Of a stretch of DNA of 64,000 nt, positions 9,421 to 18,384 are shown piece by piece. The notes beneath the pieces were generated by a model that was not told the origin of the DNA, did not search any database, and saw only the letters and a list, made by a program, of their open reading frames with translations. The first letter of the stretch is position 1, and each line of letters begins with the position of its first letter. A program made the position numbers and the translations under genes. Source of the stretch: Heyndrickxia shackletonii (GTDB taxonomy: Bacteria > Bacillota > Bacilli > Bacillales > Bacillaceae_C). The stretch is taken from the NCBI RefSeq assembly GCF_001420715.1, contig NZ_LJJC01000004.1, forward strand, positions 1,034,519 to 1,098,518. The letters are read 5' to 3'.

Positions 9421-9509
9421 TCATGGAATCCAATCAGCAGAACTGGCATCAACAATAAAAACAAATTTCATGTAAAGCAAATACTTTCTCAAAAGGAGGA
9501 GTTCATCCT

Positions 9510-10400
9510 ATGAAGTTAGAACAAAAATTGTCCAACAAAATCGGTATTATTGTGGACAGTCTTCGAATGCCGATTCGGGAAGGTTTAAAGACCGCAAAGG
9601 AGCTTGGTGCCGATGGTGTGCAAATCTATGCGGTAAAAGGGGAGATGAGCCCGGAAAATTTGAGTTCTTCCGCTAGAAAAGATTTAAAGAATTATATTGA
9701 TTCCTTAGGATTAGAAATTTCTGCCCTATGCGGAGATCTCGGTGGACACGGATTTCAAGATGCCCAATTGAACCCAGAAAAGATTGAAAAATCAAAAAGA
9801 ATCCTGGATCTTGCCGTGGAATTGGGAACAAATATTGTTACGACACATATCGGCATCATCCCTGATGAACCATCTGACCCAATTTACGAAGAAATGCAAA
9901 AGGCATGTGATGAGTTGGGAATCTATGCAAAAAGCTTAAATGCTTATTTTGCGATTGAAACAGGTCCGGAGCCATCAGCAAGATTAAAAAGTTTCCTGGA
10001 TTCCCTCAGCACAAATGGTGTATCAGTGAATTTTGACCCTGCGAATATGGTGATGGTGACAGGTGATGACCCTGCCCAAGGGGTAAAGCTTTTAAAAGAC
10101 TATATAGTTCATACACATGTAAAAGACGGAGTAAGATATCGTGAAGTCGATCCTCGTGATGTCTACGGTGCACTTGGTTATGGCAGTGGGGTAGATCATG
10201 AAAAAATCGCTCAAATGGTAACTGCAGGGGAATACTTCAAGGAGCTTCCACTTGGCCAAGGAAAGGTAGATTTCCCAGCGTATTTTGCCGCATTACAAGA
10301 AATCGGTTATGAAGGTTATTTGACGATTGAAAGAGAAGTTGGAACAAATCCGCTTCAGGATATTAGTGATGCGATAAAGTTCATAAAAACATATAAATAA
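9510..10400 (+). CDS. TIM-barrel sugar phosphate isomerase/epimerase family protein
   Basis: Second xylose-isomerase-like TIM barrel of the cluster, 296 residues. Candidate metal ligands sit in FAIETGPE, VNFDPANM, YIVHTHVKDG and YLTIERE, the usual Glu-Asp-His-Glu arrangement of this family. ATG 9510 follows AAAAGGAGGAG. It is only distantly like the protein at 5976-6839, so the two are unlikely to be a recent duplication. The following Gfo/Idh/MocA gene begins 24 bases later, so the two enzymes are probably co-translated and act in sequence. Confidence 0.87.
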   Translation: MKLEQKLSNKIGIIVDSLRMPIREGLKTAKELGADGVQIYAVKGEMSPENLSSSARKDLKNYIDSLGLEISALCGDLGGHGFQDAQLNPEKIEKSKRILDLAVELGTNIVTTHIGIIPDEPSDPIYEEMQKACDELGIYAKSLNAYFAIETGPEPSARLKSFLDSLSTNGVSVNFDPANMVMVTGDDPAQGVKLLKDYIVHTHVKDGVRYREVDPRDVYGALGYGSGVDHEKIAQMVTAGEYFKELPLGQGKVDFPAYFAALQEIGYEGYLTIEREVGTNPLQDISDAIKFIKTYK

Positions 10401-10424
10401 AATAATAGATTAGGAGGAAGAACC

Positions 10425-11507
10425 ATGACAGAAAAGCTAAAAGTAGCGATCATTGGTTGCGGAGGAATCGCAAACGGAAAGCATTTGCCAAGCTTAAGTA
10501 AAATCGAACAAGTCGAAATCGTGGCATTCTGTGATATTGAAATCGAAAAGGCAAAAAAAGCTGCTGAAAAATACGGTACAAGTGAGGCGGCGGTATATGG
10601 GGACTATAAACAATTATTAAAAGATCCGTCCATTGATGTTGTACATGTTTGTACCCCTAATATCTCCCATGCGGAAATTTCGATTGCGGCCTTAGAAAGC
10701 GGGAAGCATGTTATGTGTGAAAAACCAATGGCGAAAACATATGAAGAAGCGAAAGCCATGGTTGAAGCAGCTGAGCGTACAGGCAAGAAGCTGACAATCG
10801 GCTACAACAACCGCTACCGTCAAGACAGCCAGTATTTACATAAGGTATGTCAGCGCGGAGATCTTGGGGAAATTTATTATGCCAAGGCACATGCGATTCG
10901 CCGTCGTGCAGTCCCAACTTGGGGAGTATTTTTAGATGAAGAAAAACAAGGTGGCGGACCATTGATCGATATTGGTACACATGCTCTCGATTTAACTTTA
11001 TGGATGATGGATAATTATAAGCCAAAATCTGTGATGGGAACCACTTATCATAAATTAGGGAAAAAGAAAGACGCTGCAAATGCATGGGGACCTTGGAATC
11101 CAGAAAAATTCACCGTTGAAGATTCTGCATTCGGTTTTATTACGATGGAAAATGGAGCGACCATCGTCCTGGAGTCAAGCTGGGCATTAAATACGTTGGA
11201 TGTCGATGAAGCGAAATGCTCGTTAAGCGGAACAGAAGGCGGAGCTGATATGAAAGACGGCTTGCGTATTAATGGTGAGAATTTTGGGAAGCTTTATACG
11301 ACCAATGTGGAATTAGGCTCAGGTGGTGTAGCCTTTTACGACGGAAAGGCAGAAAATGACTCTGATATGGAAGCACGACTTTGGATTGAAAGCATCCTAA
11401 ATGATACGGAGCCAGTTGTAAAACCTAGGGAAGCTCTAGTTGTAACGCAAATTTTAGAAGCCATCTATGAATCTGCTAAAACGGGCAAGGCAGTTTATTT
11501 TAACTAA
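10425..11507 (+). CDS. Gfo/Idh/MocA family NAD(P)-dependent oxidoreductase
   Basis: Rossmann motif IIGCGGIANGKH at the N-terminus, EKP motif in HVMCEKPMAKT, and GGGPLIDIGTHALDL with the catalytic Asp/His pair. 360 residues, full length. AGGAGG lies seven to eight bases before ATG. Probably oxidises a sugar hydroxyl with NAD(P)+; partner of the upstream TIM-barrel protein. The substrate is not determinable here. Confidence 0.9.
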   Translation: MTEKLKVAIIGCGGIANGKHLPSLSKIEQVEIVAFCDIEIEKAKKAAEKYGTSEAAVYGDYKQLLKDPSIDVVHVCTPNISHAEISIAALESGKHVMCEKPMAKTYEEAKAMVEAAERTGKKLTIGYNNRYRQDSQYLHKVCQRGDLGEIYYAKAHAIRRRAVPTWGVFLDEEKQGGGPLIDIGTHALDLTLWMMDNYKPKSVMGTTYHKLGKKKDAANAWGPWNPEKFTVEDSAFGFITMENGATIVLESSWALNTLDVDEAKCSLSGTEGGADMKDGLRINGENFGKLYTTNVELGSGGVAFYDGKAENDSDMEARLWIESILNDTEPVVKPREALVVTQILEAIYESAKTGKAVYFN

Positions 11508-11561
11508 AAGTGATCTGTCCCCTCAATTCAATCAAACTAGTTAATATAAGGAGTGGCAAAC

Positions 11562-12566
11562 ATGATCAATGTTGCATTATTAAGCAGATGGCATGTCCAT
11601 GCGGATGACTATGCGAATCAGATTAAAAAAAATGAACAGCTATCGATTCAGCTTGTATGGGATGAAGACGCAGAACGCGGGGAAAAGTGGGCTGCGGAAT
11701 TAGGTGTGCCTTTTGATGGTAATCTACAATCCGTTTTATCTAATCCTTCCATTGATGCGGTGGTCGTAAATACACCTACCAATCTACATAAGGAAGTTAT
11801 TTTTGCAGCTGTAAACCACGGAAAGCATGTTTTTACGGAAAAGGTGTTAGCTTTTACAGTAAAAGACTGTGAAGAAATTTTTGCTGCAGTTGAGGAGAAC
11901 GGAGTTAAACTGATGGTATCCTTACCAAGGTTAACAGAAAGCCCATATCTGTATGCACAAAAGGTAGTGGACGAAGGACTGCTGGGCCAAATTACAACGA
12001 TTCGCTGCCGCATGGCTCACAATGGTGCAGTTCCTCCTGAAGGAAAGACACAAGGCTGGCTGCCTGCCCGCTTTTTTGATGAGGAACAATGCGGTGGAGG
12101 TTCCTTCATTGATCTTGGTGCACACCCGATTTATTTGACCAATCGACTAATGGGACCTGTTAATGCGTTACATGCACGCCTGCAGCAAACCAATCATCAT
12201 GGAGTGGATGACAATGCCGTCGTTATACTAGAATACAAATCTGGTGCACTGGGCGTGATTGAAACTGGCTTTTTATCCTATGGCAGTCCATTTCAATTAG
12301 AGCTGTATGGAACAGAAGGGACTCTTCTAATCGAGGACGAGCAGATTCGCCTCAGAAGCAGCCGTCTTGACCATCATGACTGGGAAAGTCCACAACAAGC
12401 AGTACAGCGAATACCAATGCCTATGGACCAATGGGTTGCGGAAATACAAACAGATAAAGCTCCTACTCTTACAAAAGAAGACTTTATTAACTTAACAAAG
12501 ATAAATGAGGCAGCTGCTTTATCTAATAAAGAAAATCGTCGGATTGTATTGAGTGAAATTCAGTAG
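11562..12566 (+). CDS. Divergent Gfo/Idh/MocA family protein
   Basis: Overall Gfo/Idh/MocA architecture: an N-terminal nucleotide-fold region, GGGSFIDLGAHPIYL for the catalytic loop, and the C-terminal beta sheet. Two family hallmarks differ: the glycine-rich loop is replaced by ALLSRWHVHADDY, and EKP reads EKV. Similar WHVHA variants exist among Gfo/Idh proteins, so this is a subfamily trait rather than decay. ATG 11562 has AAGGAG eight bases upstream; GTG 11553 overlaps that ribosome site. Last gene of the glycoside cluster, followed by a terminator. Confidence 0.85.
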   Translation: MINVALLSRWHVHADDYANQIKKNEQLSIQLVWDEDAERGEKWAAELGVPFDGNLQSVLSNPSIDAVVVNTPTNLHKEVIFAAVNHGKHVFTEKVLAFTVKDCEEIFAAVEENGVKLMVSLPRLTESPYLYAQKVVDEGLLGQITTIRCRMAHNGAVPPEGKTQGWLPARFFDEEQCGGGSFIDLGAHPIYLTNRLMGPVNALHARLQQTNHHGVDDNAVVILEYKSGALGVIETGFLSYGSPFQLELYGTEGTLLIEDEQIRLRSSRLDHHDWESPQQAVQRIPMPMDQWVAEIQTDKAPTLTKEDFINLTKINEAAALSNKENRRIVLSEIQ

Positions 12567-12709
12567 TGATAGATATAGAACAGAAAAAAAATGAAACGCT
12601 GATTGATATAACACCATCCCCTGGCAGCAGCGAACTGTCAATAAATCGCTTTATTCATATCTGCAAAAAAAGCGGGAGTATCCATTACAACTTAAAAATT
12701 ACCATAATC

Positions 12710-12733
12710 GGAGCTAACAATGCTCCTTTTTTC
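12710..12733 (+). terminator. Rho-independent terminator of the glycoside cluster
   Basis: GGAGC and GCTCC form a short stem (12710-12714, 12722-12726) followed directly by TTTTTTC. A 78-codon open frame from GTG 12566 runs through this hairpin and is not considered a gene. Confidence 0.7.
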
Positions 12734-12877
12734 TTTCTAAAGAATAAATCTTTTCCAAGTTGGAAAAGGGACCTGTCACCCCCGTCCCAAAATAAGGGAT
12801 GACATTTATACCTAAATGCGGGATGATATAGAATATGAGAGTGGGAATTTATTGAAACAAAGATAAGGTGATTTTCT
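12734..12877. other. Intergenic region with inverted and direct repeats
   Basis: CTTTTCCAA and TTGGAAAAG form an inverted repeat at 12750-12768. Two copies of an AAATNNGGGATGAYAT word at 12790-12805 and 12814-12829 lie 24 bases apart, upstream of the response-regulator gene, and could be a binding site for it. No gene is seen. Confidence 0.5.
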
Positions 12878-13561
12878 ATGAAAATATTACTTGTGGAAGA
12901 TGATAAAACGATTGCCTCCGGATTGGAATATTCGCTTCAGCATGATCATTTTTCTACCGAACTGTGCTATGATGCTGAATCGGCAAAAAAGGTAATAGCG
13001 AAACGTTTAGATGAATTTGATCTATGTTTGTTTGATGTCTCTTTGCCGGATGGGAGCGGCTATGAGTTATGCACATTAGTAAAAAAGCAGACAGATATTC
13101 CGGTTATTTTTCTGACCGCTATTGATGATGAAGTGAATGTGGTTATGGGGCTTGACATGGGTGCTGATGACTACATCACCAAACCATTTCGAATCCGCGA
13201 ACTGATTTCCAGGATTAAAACGGTTTTAAGAAGGTATCAAAAGTATACTTCTACCAAATCTTTCATTGAAATAAACGACATTCAGGTCCATACCCTTGAA
13301 GGAAAAGTCTATAAAAATGGGCAGGAGATTTTATTGACCGCATTAGAATATCGTCTTTTATTGATTTTTGCCAACCATATTGGACAAGTCCTCTCAAGAA
13401 ACCAGCTTTTAGAGCAAATTTGGGATGTTGCGGGGGATTTTGTGAATGACAATACGTTAACGGTGTATATAAAGAGGTTGAGGGAAAAGTTAGAGGATAA
13501 TCCGCAAAATCCGCAAATTATTAAAACAGTGCGTGGTTTAGGCTATAAGGTTGGTGATTGA
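12878..13561 (+). CDS. OmpR-family response regulator
   Basis: 227 residues: receiver domain with Asp53 in LCLFDVSLPDGSG and the KPF loop in DDYITKPFRIREL, then a winged-helix DNA-binding domain ending IIKTVRGLGYKVGD. The overall character resembles BceR-type regulators, which respond to peptide antibiotics. Its stop codon overlaps the region in which the kinase gene starts, so the two are translationally coupled. Probable target: the ABC exporter genes immediately downstream, which have a palindrome ahead of them. Confidence 0.93.
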   Translation: MKILLVEDDKTIASGLEYSLQHDHFSTELCYDAESAKKVIAKRLDEFDLCLFDVSLPDGSGYELCTLVKKQTDIPVIFLTAIDDEVNVVMGLDMGADDYITKPFRIRELISRIKTVLRRYQKYTSTKSFIEINDIQVHTLEGKVYKNGQEILLTALEYRLLLIFANHIGQVLSRNQLLEQIWDVAGDFVNDNTLTVYIKRLREKLEDNPQNPQIIKTVRGLGYKVGD

Positions 13562-13562
13562 A

Positions 13563-14564
13563 TTGCTGAGAAACAAAGAGGTGCAAGCCCACCTTTTAAC
13601 AATGTGTGTGATTAGCCTAGTGGCTATTGCAGCTGCGGCATTTTTCTCCGTCGCTGCCACCTTGCTAATTACCATCGTATCTATATTACTGATTAGTATC
13701 AGCCTGTTATTTACCAAAAAGCGATATCGTGAAATCGAGAAGCTTTCCGGATATTTGCGGCAAATTCACAGTGGGGATTATACCCTTGATGTTCGTGATA
13801 ATGTCGAGGGAGAGCTTAGTATTTTAAAAAATGAGATTTATAAAGTGACTATCATGTTATCGGAGCAAAGAGTGCTTCTGCAAAAGGATAAAATCCAATT
13901 GACGAATGCGATTTCCGATATCTCCCATCAACTGAAAACTCCGCTTACCTCGATGATGATGATGTCCGATTTATTAAGTACCCCCGATCTTCCGGCTGAA
14001 AAAAGAATGGAATTCACAAGAAATCTTCGTAATCAGTTAGAACGATTAGAATGGCTCGTTTCTTCGTTATTGAAACTCTCCAAAATTGATGCAGGTACAA
14101 CCCAATTTAAAAACGAACCCATATTGGTGGAAAAGCTAGTACAAAAAGCGCTGGAGAATTTGCTGATTCCAATAGAGATTAAGGATCAAACCGTATCCAT
14201 AAGTTGCGAGAAGTCTATAACTATTTTAGGGGATTTTCATTGGACGGCCGAAGCCTTGATCAATATTTTAAAAAACTGTGTGGAGCACACACCTGTAGGG
14301 GGAACAATCACCATTTCCTGCAACGATAATGTCCTGTTTACAGAAATCAGTATCACTGATACTGGAATCGGCATCGCGAAAGAAGACTTGCCCAATATTT
14401 TCAAACGATTTTATAAAGGGAAAAATGCGAGCAAAGAAAGTGTCGGAATCGGATTGGCGATGGCCCATCGCATTATTACGAGTCAAAATGGAGATATCGA
14501 GGTGAAGAGTAAAAAAGGGGAAGGGACGAGCTTTAGAATAAAGTTTTATAAGCAAGTCATTTAA
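13563..14564 (+). CDS. Short-loop membrane sensor histidine kinase
   Basis: Two hydrophobic segments occupy the first 60 residues with almost no loop between them, so there is no extracellular sensor domain; this is the intramembrane-sensing layout of BceS-like kinases. HAMP-like linker, then HisKA with ISDISHQLKTPLTS (His122), and HATPase with DTGIGI and GVGLAM-like GIGLAMAHRI. TTG 13563 gives the MLRNKE start common in this group; TTG 13551 and GTG 13554 are in-frame alternatives. In related systems the kinase senses its partner ABC transporter rather than the drug itself. Confidence 0.9.
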   Translation: MLRNKEVQAHLLTMCVISLVAIAAAAFFSVAATLLITIVSILLISISLLFTKKRYREIEKLSGYLRQIHSGDYTLDVRDNVEGELSILKNEIYKVTIMLSEQRVLLQKDKIQLTNAISDISHQLKTPLTSMMMMSDLLSTPDLPAEKRMEFTRNLRNQLERLEWLVSSLLKLSKIDAGTTQFKNEPILVEKLVQKALENLLIPIEIKDQTVSISCEKSITILGDFHWTAEALINILKNCVEHTPVGGTITISCNDNVLFTEISITDTGIGIAKEDLPNIFKRFYKGKNASKESVGIGLAMAHRIITSQNGDIEVKSKKGEGTSFRIKFYKQVI

Positions 14565-14679
14565 AGGTTGACTGATTCATATAAATTGAAGCTTTTAATA
14601 CTAGATTAGAGTTAAGCATCTTTTCTTAAACAAGATAACGGTTATTAAGGCTATAAGATTCTTTATTTCAAATACCTTA

Positions 14680-14734
14680 AGTGACTAAACTGTCATTTTC
14701 CAGTCACTGCAAAGTCATAAAAGGCAGATAGAAT
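14680..14734 (+). promoter_or_regulatory. Candidate response-regulator operator and promoter for the ABC exporter
   Basis: AGTGACT (14680-14686) and AGTCACT (14702-14708) are inverted and 22 bases apart, about two helical turns. A -10-like TAGAAT lies at 14729-14734 with no good -35 at the proper spacing, as expected of an activator-dependent promoter. Binding by the adjacent OmpR-type regulator is inference. Confidence 0.5.
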
Positions 14735-14765
14735 AGACCTTAGAAAATACTTGGAGGTTTTTTAC

Positions 14766-15449
14766 ATGGAAATTCTAAAAATAGAACATCTGTCTAAACA
14801 ATATGGCAAAGGTGAAACGGCAGTGAAGGCGCTCGATGATGTATCTTTTTCCGTAAAAAAGGGCGAATTTGTCGCCATAATAGGCCCTTCTGGCTCCGGC
14901 AAATCCACGCTTCTGCATCTGCTTGGCGGTGTCGACCGTCCAACCAGCGGAAAAGTTTTCGTTGACAATACGGACATATATAACCTGAATGAAACACAAT
15001 TAGCCATTTTTAGACGCAGGCAAATCGGGTTAATCTATCAGTTTTACAATCTTATCCCTGTCTTAACAGTCGAAGAGAATATCACTCTGCCTCTTTTGCT
15101 TGACGGGCATAAGGTGGATAAAAAACAATTTGATGATATTGTGAAGCTACTTAATCTGGAGAATCGCTTAAACCATTTGCCGAACCAACTATCAGGCGGA
15201 CAGCAGCAAAGGGTTTCAATCGGCAGAGCATTAATTAGCAATCCAGCAATTATGCTCGCAGACGAGCCAACTGGGAACCTTGATAGCAAGAACAGCAAGG
15301 AAATCATTGACTTATTAAAAATGTTTAATAAAACATTAAATCAGACGTTACTTGTTATTACACACGATGAAGGAATCGCGCTTCAGGCGGATCGCGTCAT
15401 TAGCATTGAAGATGGAAAGATTGCTAAGGATGAGGTGATTCGTCCGTGA
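14766..15449 (+). CDS. ABC transporter ATP-binding protein (BceA/LolD/MacB type)
   Basis: Full nucleotide-binding domain of 227 residues: Walker A GPSGSGKST, signature LSGGQQQRVSIGRAL, Walker B IMLADEPTGNLDS, and the switch His in LLVITHDE. ATG 14766 has TTGGAGG eight bases upstream; the TTG at 14751 is part of that ribosome site. It overlaps the permease gene by four bases. With the regulator and kinase upstream this forms a four-gene module like those giving resistance to bacitracin, cationic peptides or lantibiotics. Confidence 0.95.
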   Translation: MEILKIEHLSKQYGKGETAVKALDDVSFSVKKGEFVAIIGPSGSGKSTLLHLLGGVDRPTSGKVFVDNTDIYNLNETQLAIFRRRQIGLIYQFYNLIPVLTVEENITLPLLLDGHKVDKKQFDDIVKLLNLENRLNHLPNQLSGGQQQRVSIGRALISNPAIMLADEPTGNLDSKNSKEIIDLLKMFNKTLNQTLLVITHDEGIALQADRVISIEDGKIAKDEVIRP

Positions 15450-18043
15450 ACATTGTTAACAAACTCACAGTAAGACATATGAAATTAAATAAGCGGCGAA
15501 CCCTTGTGACCATTATTGGAGTTATCATTTCTGTTGCGATGATTACGGCGGTTGCAACCTTATTTGTTTCCTTTACAGATTTAATGAAGAGGCAGGAAAT
15601 GAAGGACAATGGGGAATGGCATGTTTTATATAAGGATGTAAATAAGAAACAACTCGAAGCCATTGAAAAAGATGACGCAACGAAAAAGGTTGTATTAACA
15701 CGAGACGCGGGATATGCCCCTTTAAAAGGCGGGCAAAACAAAAGTAAGCCTTATTTATTTATAAAACAATATAATGCCCAAGGCTTTAAACAGTTTCCGA
15801 TTGAATTGGAAAAAGGAAGGTTGCCAAAGGCAGCGAACGAGGTAGTTCTCTCTGATCGGATATCCACAGATGGAAAAGTGAATTTTAATATTGGCGATTC
15901 TATCACCCTGGATATCGGGGAGCGGGAAATGAAATTACCTGGTCAACCGATCAAGAAATTTGGACAAAACGATCCATTACAAATAGAGAATGAAAAATTA
16001 ACCGAAACTTTTAAAAAGCTGACTACTAAAACATATACTGTTGTTGGTTTTATAAAACTTCCGAAATGGGAACCAACATGGGCACCAGGATATACGGTTA
16101 TTGGTTATATTGATAAAAGCATGATCGGAGCATCCAATAAAGCTGATGCTGCTGTTGTATTAAAAAAGGTGAATGGATCTTTATATTCACATGCCAAGGC
16201 TCTTGCCAAGAAAGAAAATATTAAATCCGTAAAGTTTAATAATGAATTATTGCGTTATTATGGAGTAACAAGTGACCCTGGCCTAAAACGCACCCTATTT
16301 TCATTAACTGCGGTTATTATGGGGGTCATCATCATTGGCTCTGTTTCCCTCATCTATAATGCCTTTGCCATCTCTGTTTCCGAGCGTTCTCGTCATTTGG
16401 GTATGCTTTCCAGTGTTGGAGCGACCAGACGACAAAAGCAAAACTCTGTATTTTTTGAAGGGTTTATCATTGGCTTGATTAGTATTCCGCTTGGAATTAT
16501 TTTTGGACTTGCCGGGATTGGAGTTACTTTTCTCTTTATTAATTCGGTCATTCAAGATGCACTGGGGTTAGATGTGAATTGGAGGTTGACGGTTACACCA
16601 TACTCGATTTTAATAGCGTGCGTTGTTTCAATAGTAACTATTTTCATTTCAACATATCTCCCTGCTAGAAAAGCATCGAAGATTTCTGCGATCGATGCGA
16701 TTCGGCAAACAACCGATATTAAACTCACGAGTAAAAAAGTAAAAACATCTAAGTTTGTTCGCAAAGTTTTTGGCTTTGAAGCAGAGGTTGGATTGAAAAA
16801 TTTAAAAAGAAATAAACGAAGATATCAGGCGACCGTTTTTTCACTCGTTATTAGTATTGTACTGTTTTTAGCCGTTTCCTTTTTTAATGCCAATTTAAAA
16901 AAATCATTGGTTCTTTCACAGGAAAATATAAATTTTGATATTCAAGTTTCTGTAAATGGTAAAATGACGAAAGCGGATGAAGAATTGTTCAAGTCCATTG
17001 CGCAGCTTGGGGATGTAACGGATACTAGCGAAATGAGGAGTATCGAGGGTATTGCATGGATCCATAAAGATTCGATCGCGAAAGAACTAAAGACAAAAGA
17101 CTATCAAGATCAAATGAAGAATGGGAAATATCCTTATAATATAATGGTGTATGAAATAGATGAGCAACATTTAAAGGCATATGCAAAATCAATTGGTGCC
17201 GACTATGCGCAGTTGATTAATCCGAAACGTGTATCTGGTATTGTGATTGACACTATTTCATATCAGGATATGCAAGCAAAAAAATATGTAGAAACGAAAG
17301 CTATTCATGCCAAAGTCGGCCAAAGTATTGATCTAAGCCTTATGGATCCTAATACGGAAAAAACGGAGAGATTTGGAGAAGTAACCTTTGCGGCATTGAC
17401 TGATCAATTGCCGATGGGAGTATCTTCAAGTGGGCTAGGAAACTTAAATATCATTGTTTCCAAACAGGGCATGAATCAATTGCTTAAAAAATATACATCA
17501 GATGGTATTAGTTCTTTACTTTACTTAAAAAGTAAGGATCCTATCAAAACACAAGAAGCAATTGAAAAAATAAAACCTAGCAATATGTATGTTTACAATG
17601 TATTTCGAGGAAGGCAGCAGGAAGAACAGATGATGCTGTTAATGTCGGTATTCACGTACGGATTTATCGCACTCATGACTGCGATATCGGTGGCAAATAT
17701 TTTAAATACGATTACCACTTCCATCTCGCTCAGAAAACGCGAATTTGCAATGTTGAAATCGATCGGCATGACGCCAAAAGGCTTTAATAAGATGATTCAT
17801 TATGAAAGCATTTTTTATGGTATAAAGTCATTGCTGTACGGTCTTCCTGTTAGCATTGTTGTCATGTATTTGATCTATCGATCCCTAATGAACAGTTTCA
17901 GCTTTGGATTTTCCCTTCCATGGTTGGAAATTGTCTATGCTATCCTTGCCGTATTCATCATCGTCAGCATCGCCATGCTTTACTCCAGCTCCAAAGTAAA
18001 AAAAGAAAATATTATCGACTCGCTAAAGCAAGAAAGCATCTAG
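15446..18043 (+). CDS. FtsX-type ABC transporter permease
   Basis: 865 residues with two FtsX domains: an N-terminal helix (about residues 18-40), a periplasm-facing domain, three helices near 280-415, then a second copy of the same arrangement after about residue 460, ending with three helices near 740-850. This duplicated MacB-like layout without the extra helices of BceB suggests a large mechanotransmission-type permease. It is longer than BceB-type permeases (around 650 residues). GTG 15446 overlaps the ATPase stop codon. Likely removes or detects membrane-active peptides. Confidence 0.92.
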   Translation: MNIVNKLTVRHMKLNKRRTLVTIIGVIISVAMITAVATLFVSFTDLMKRQEMKDNGEWHVLYKDVNKKQLEAIEKDDATKKVVLTRDAGYAPLKGGQNKSKPYLFIKQYNAQGFKQFPIELEKGRLPKAANEVVLSDRISTDGKVNFNIGDSITLDIGEREMKLPGQPIKKFGQNDPLQIENEKLTETFKKLTTKTYTVVGFIKLPKWEPTWAPGYTVIGYIDKSMIGASNKADAAVVLKKVNGSLYSHAKALAKKENIKSVKFNNELLRYYGVTSDPGLKRTLFSLTAVIMGVIIIGSVSLIYNAFAISVSERSRHLGMLSSVGATRRQKQNSVFFEGFIIGLISIPLGIIFGLAGIGVTFLFINSVIQDALGLDVNWRLTVTPYSILIACVVSIVTIFISTYLPARKASKISAIDAIRQTTDIKLTSKKVKTSKFVRKVFGFEAEVGLKNLKRNKRRYQATVFSLVISIVLFLAVSFFNANLKKSLVLSQENINFDIQVSVNGKMTKADEELFKSIAQLGDVTDTSEMRSIEGIAWIHKDSIAKELKTKDYQDQMKNGKYPYNIMVYEIDEQHLKAYAKSIGADYAQLINPKRVSGIVIDTISYQDMQAKKYVETKAIHAKVGQSIDLSLMDPNTEKTERFGEVTFAALTDQLPMGVSSSGLGNLNIIVSKQGMNQLLKKYTSDGISSLLYLKSKDPIKTQEAIEKIKPSNMYVYNVFRGRQQEEQMMLLMSVFTYGFIALMTAISVANILNTITTSISLRKREFAMLKSIGMTPKGFNKMIHYESIFYGIKSLLYGLPVSIVVMYLIYRSLMNSFSFGFSLPWLEIVYAILAVFIIVSIAMLYSSSKVKKENIIDSLKQESI

Positions 18044-18072
18044 GTTACGAGGATTTAGTGAAAAATGTATGT

Positions 18073-18115
18073 AAAACCATCTCAAAAATATATATGTTTT
18101 GGGGTGGTTTTTTGT
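18073..18115 (+). terminator. Rho-independent terminator after the ABC exporter
   Basis: AAAACCATCTCAAAA (18073-18087) pairs with TTTTGGGGTGGTTTT (18097-18111), allowing G-T pairs, and runs into TTTT. Confidence 0.7.
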
Positions 18116-18238
18116 ATGAAAAACATTGTATTCTTCTTTATAATAATCCATTAATTCTTGAAGTTAAACATGGTTTCCAAGGGTCTACATAATTCTAAAA
18201 ATTGAAAATTTATCTTTCCACGCAAATAAGTTTAATGC

Positions 18239-18346
18239 TATAATACTATCAACTGGTAATGACATCATTATAATTTTTTTGAAAGGGAGGGTAATGAATT
18301 AAATTGTAAGCACTTTCAATCGTAAATGGTAATGACATCGCTATAA
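18239..18346 (+). promoter_or_regulatory. Promoter and paired operators of the sugar ABC importer
   Basis: A consensus TATAAT lies at 18239-18244. The word TGGTAATGACATC occurs at 18254-18266 and again at 18327-18339, 73 bases apart, each followed by a TATAA stretch. Direct repetition of this word ahead of an importer whose operon is followed by a GntR/UTRA regulator makes it the likely operator of that regulator. Between the copies, GAAAGGGAGGG is followed by ATGAATTAA, a ribosome site leading to a two-codon frame of unclear meaning. Confidence 0.6.
18304..18319 (+). promoter_or_regulatory. cre site (CcpA operator)
   Basis: TTGTAAGCACTTTCAA is a near-palindrome matching the catabolite-responsive element pattern TGWAANCGNTNWCA at all but one core base. 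It sits between the two candidate GntR operators and implies carbon catabolite repression of the importer. Confidence 0.7.
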
Positions 18347-18384
18347 CAGTCTGTATGGAGAATTGTACTCGAGGGGGATTTAAA

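Noticed and set aside
9267-9513. Overlapping plus-strand frames across 9267-9513
   Set aside because: They translate the 52-bp tandem repeat in two frames; repetition keeps them free of stops. No ribosome site.
12566-12802. 78-codon frame from GTG after the last Gfo/Idh gene
   Set aside because: It has no ribosome site, runs through a terminator hairpin and an inverted repeat, and its composition is not protein-like.
14762-15007. Three minus-strand frames opposite the ABC ATPase gene
   Set aside because: All lie antisense to the conserved Walker A region and have no ribosome sites or homology that I recognise.
18120-18192. Continuation of a frame after the FtsX permease
   Set aside because: It covers the terminator and has no ribosome site.
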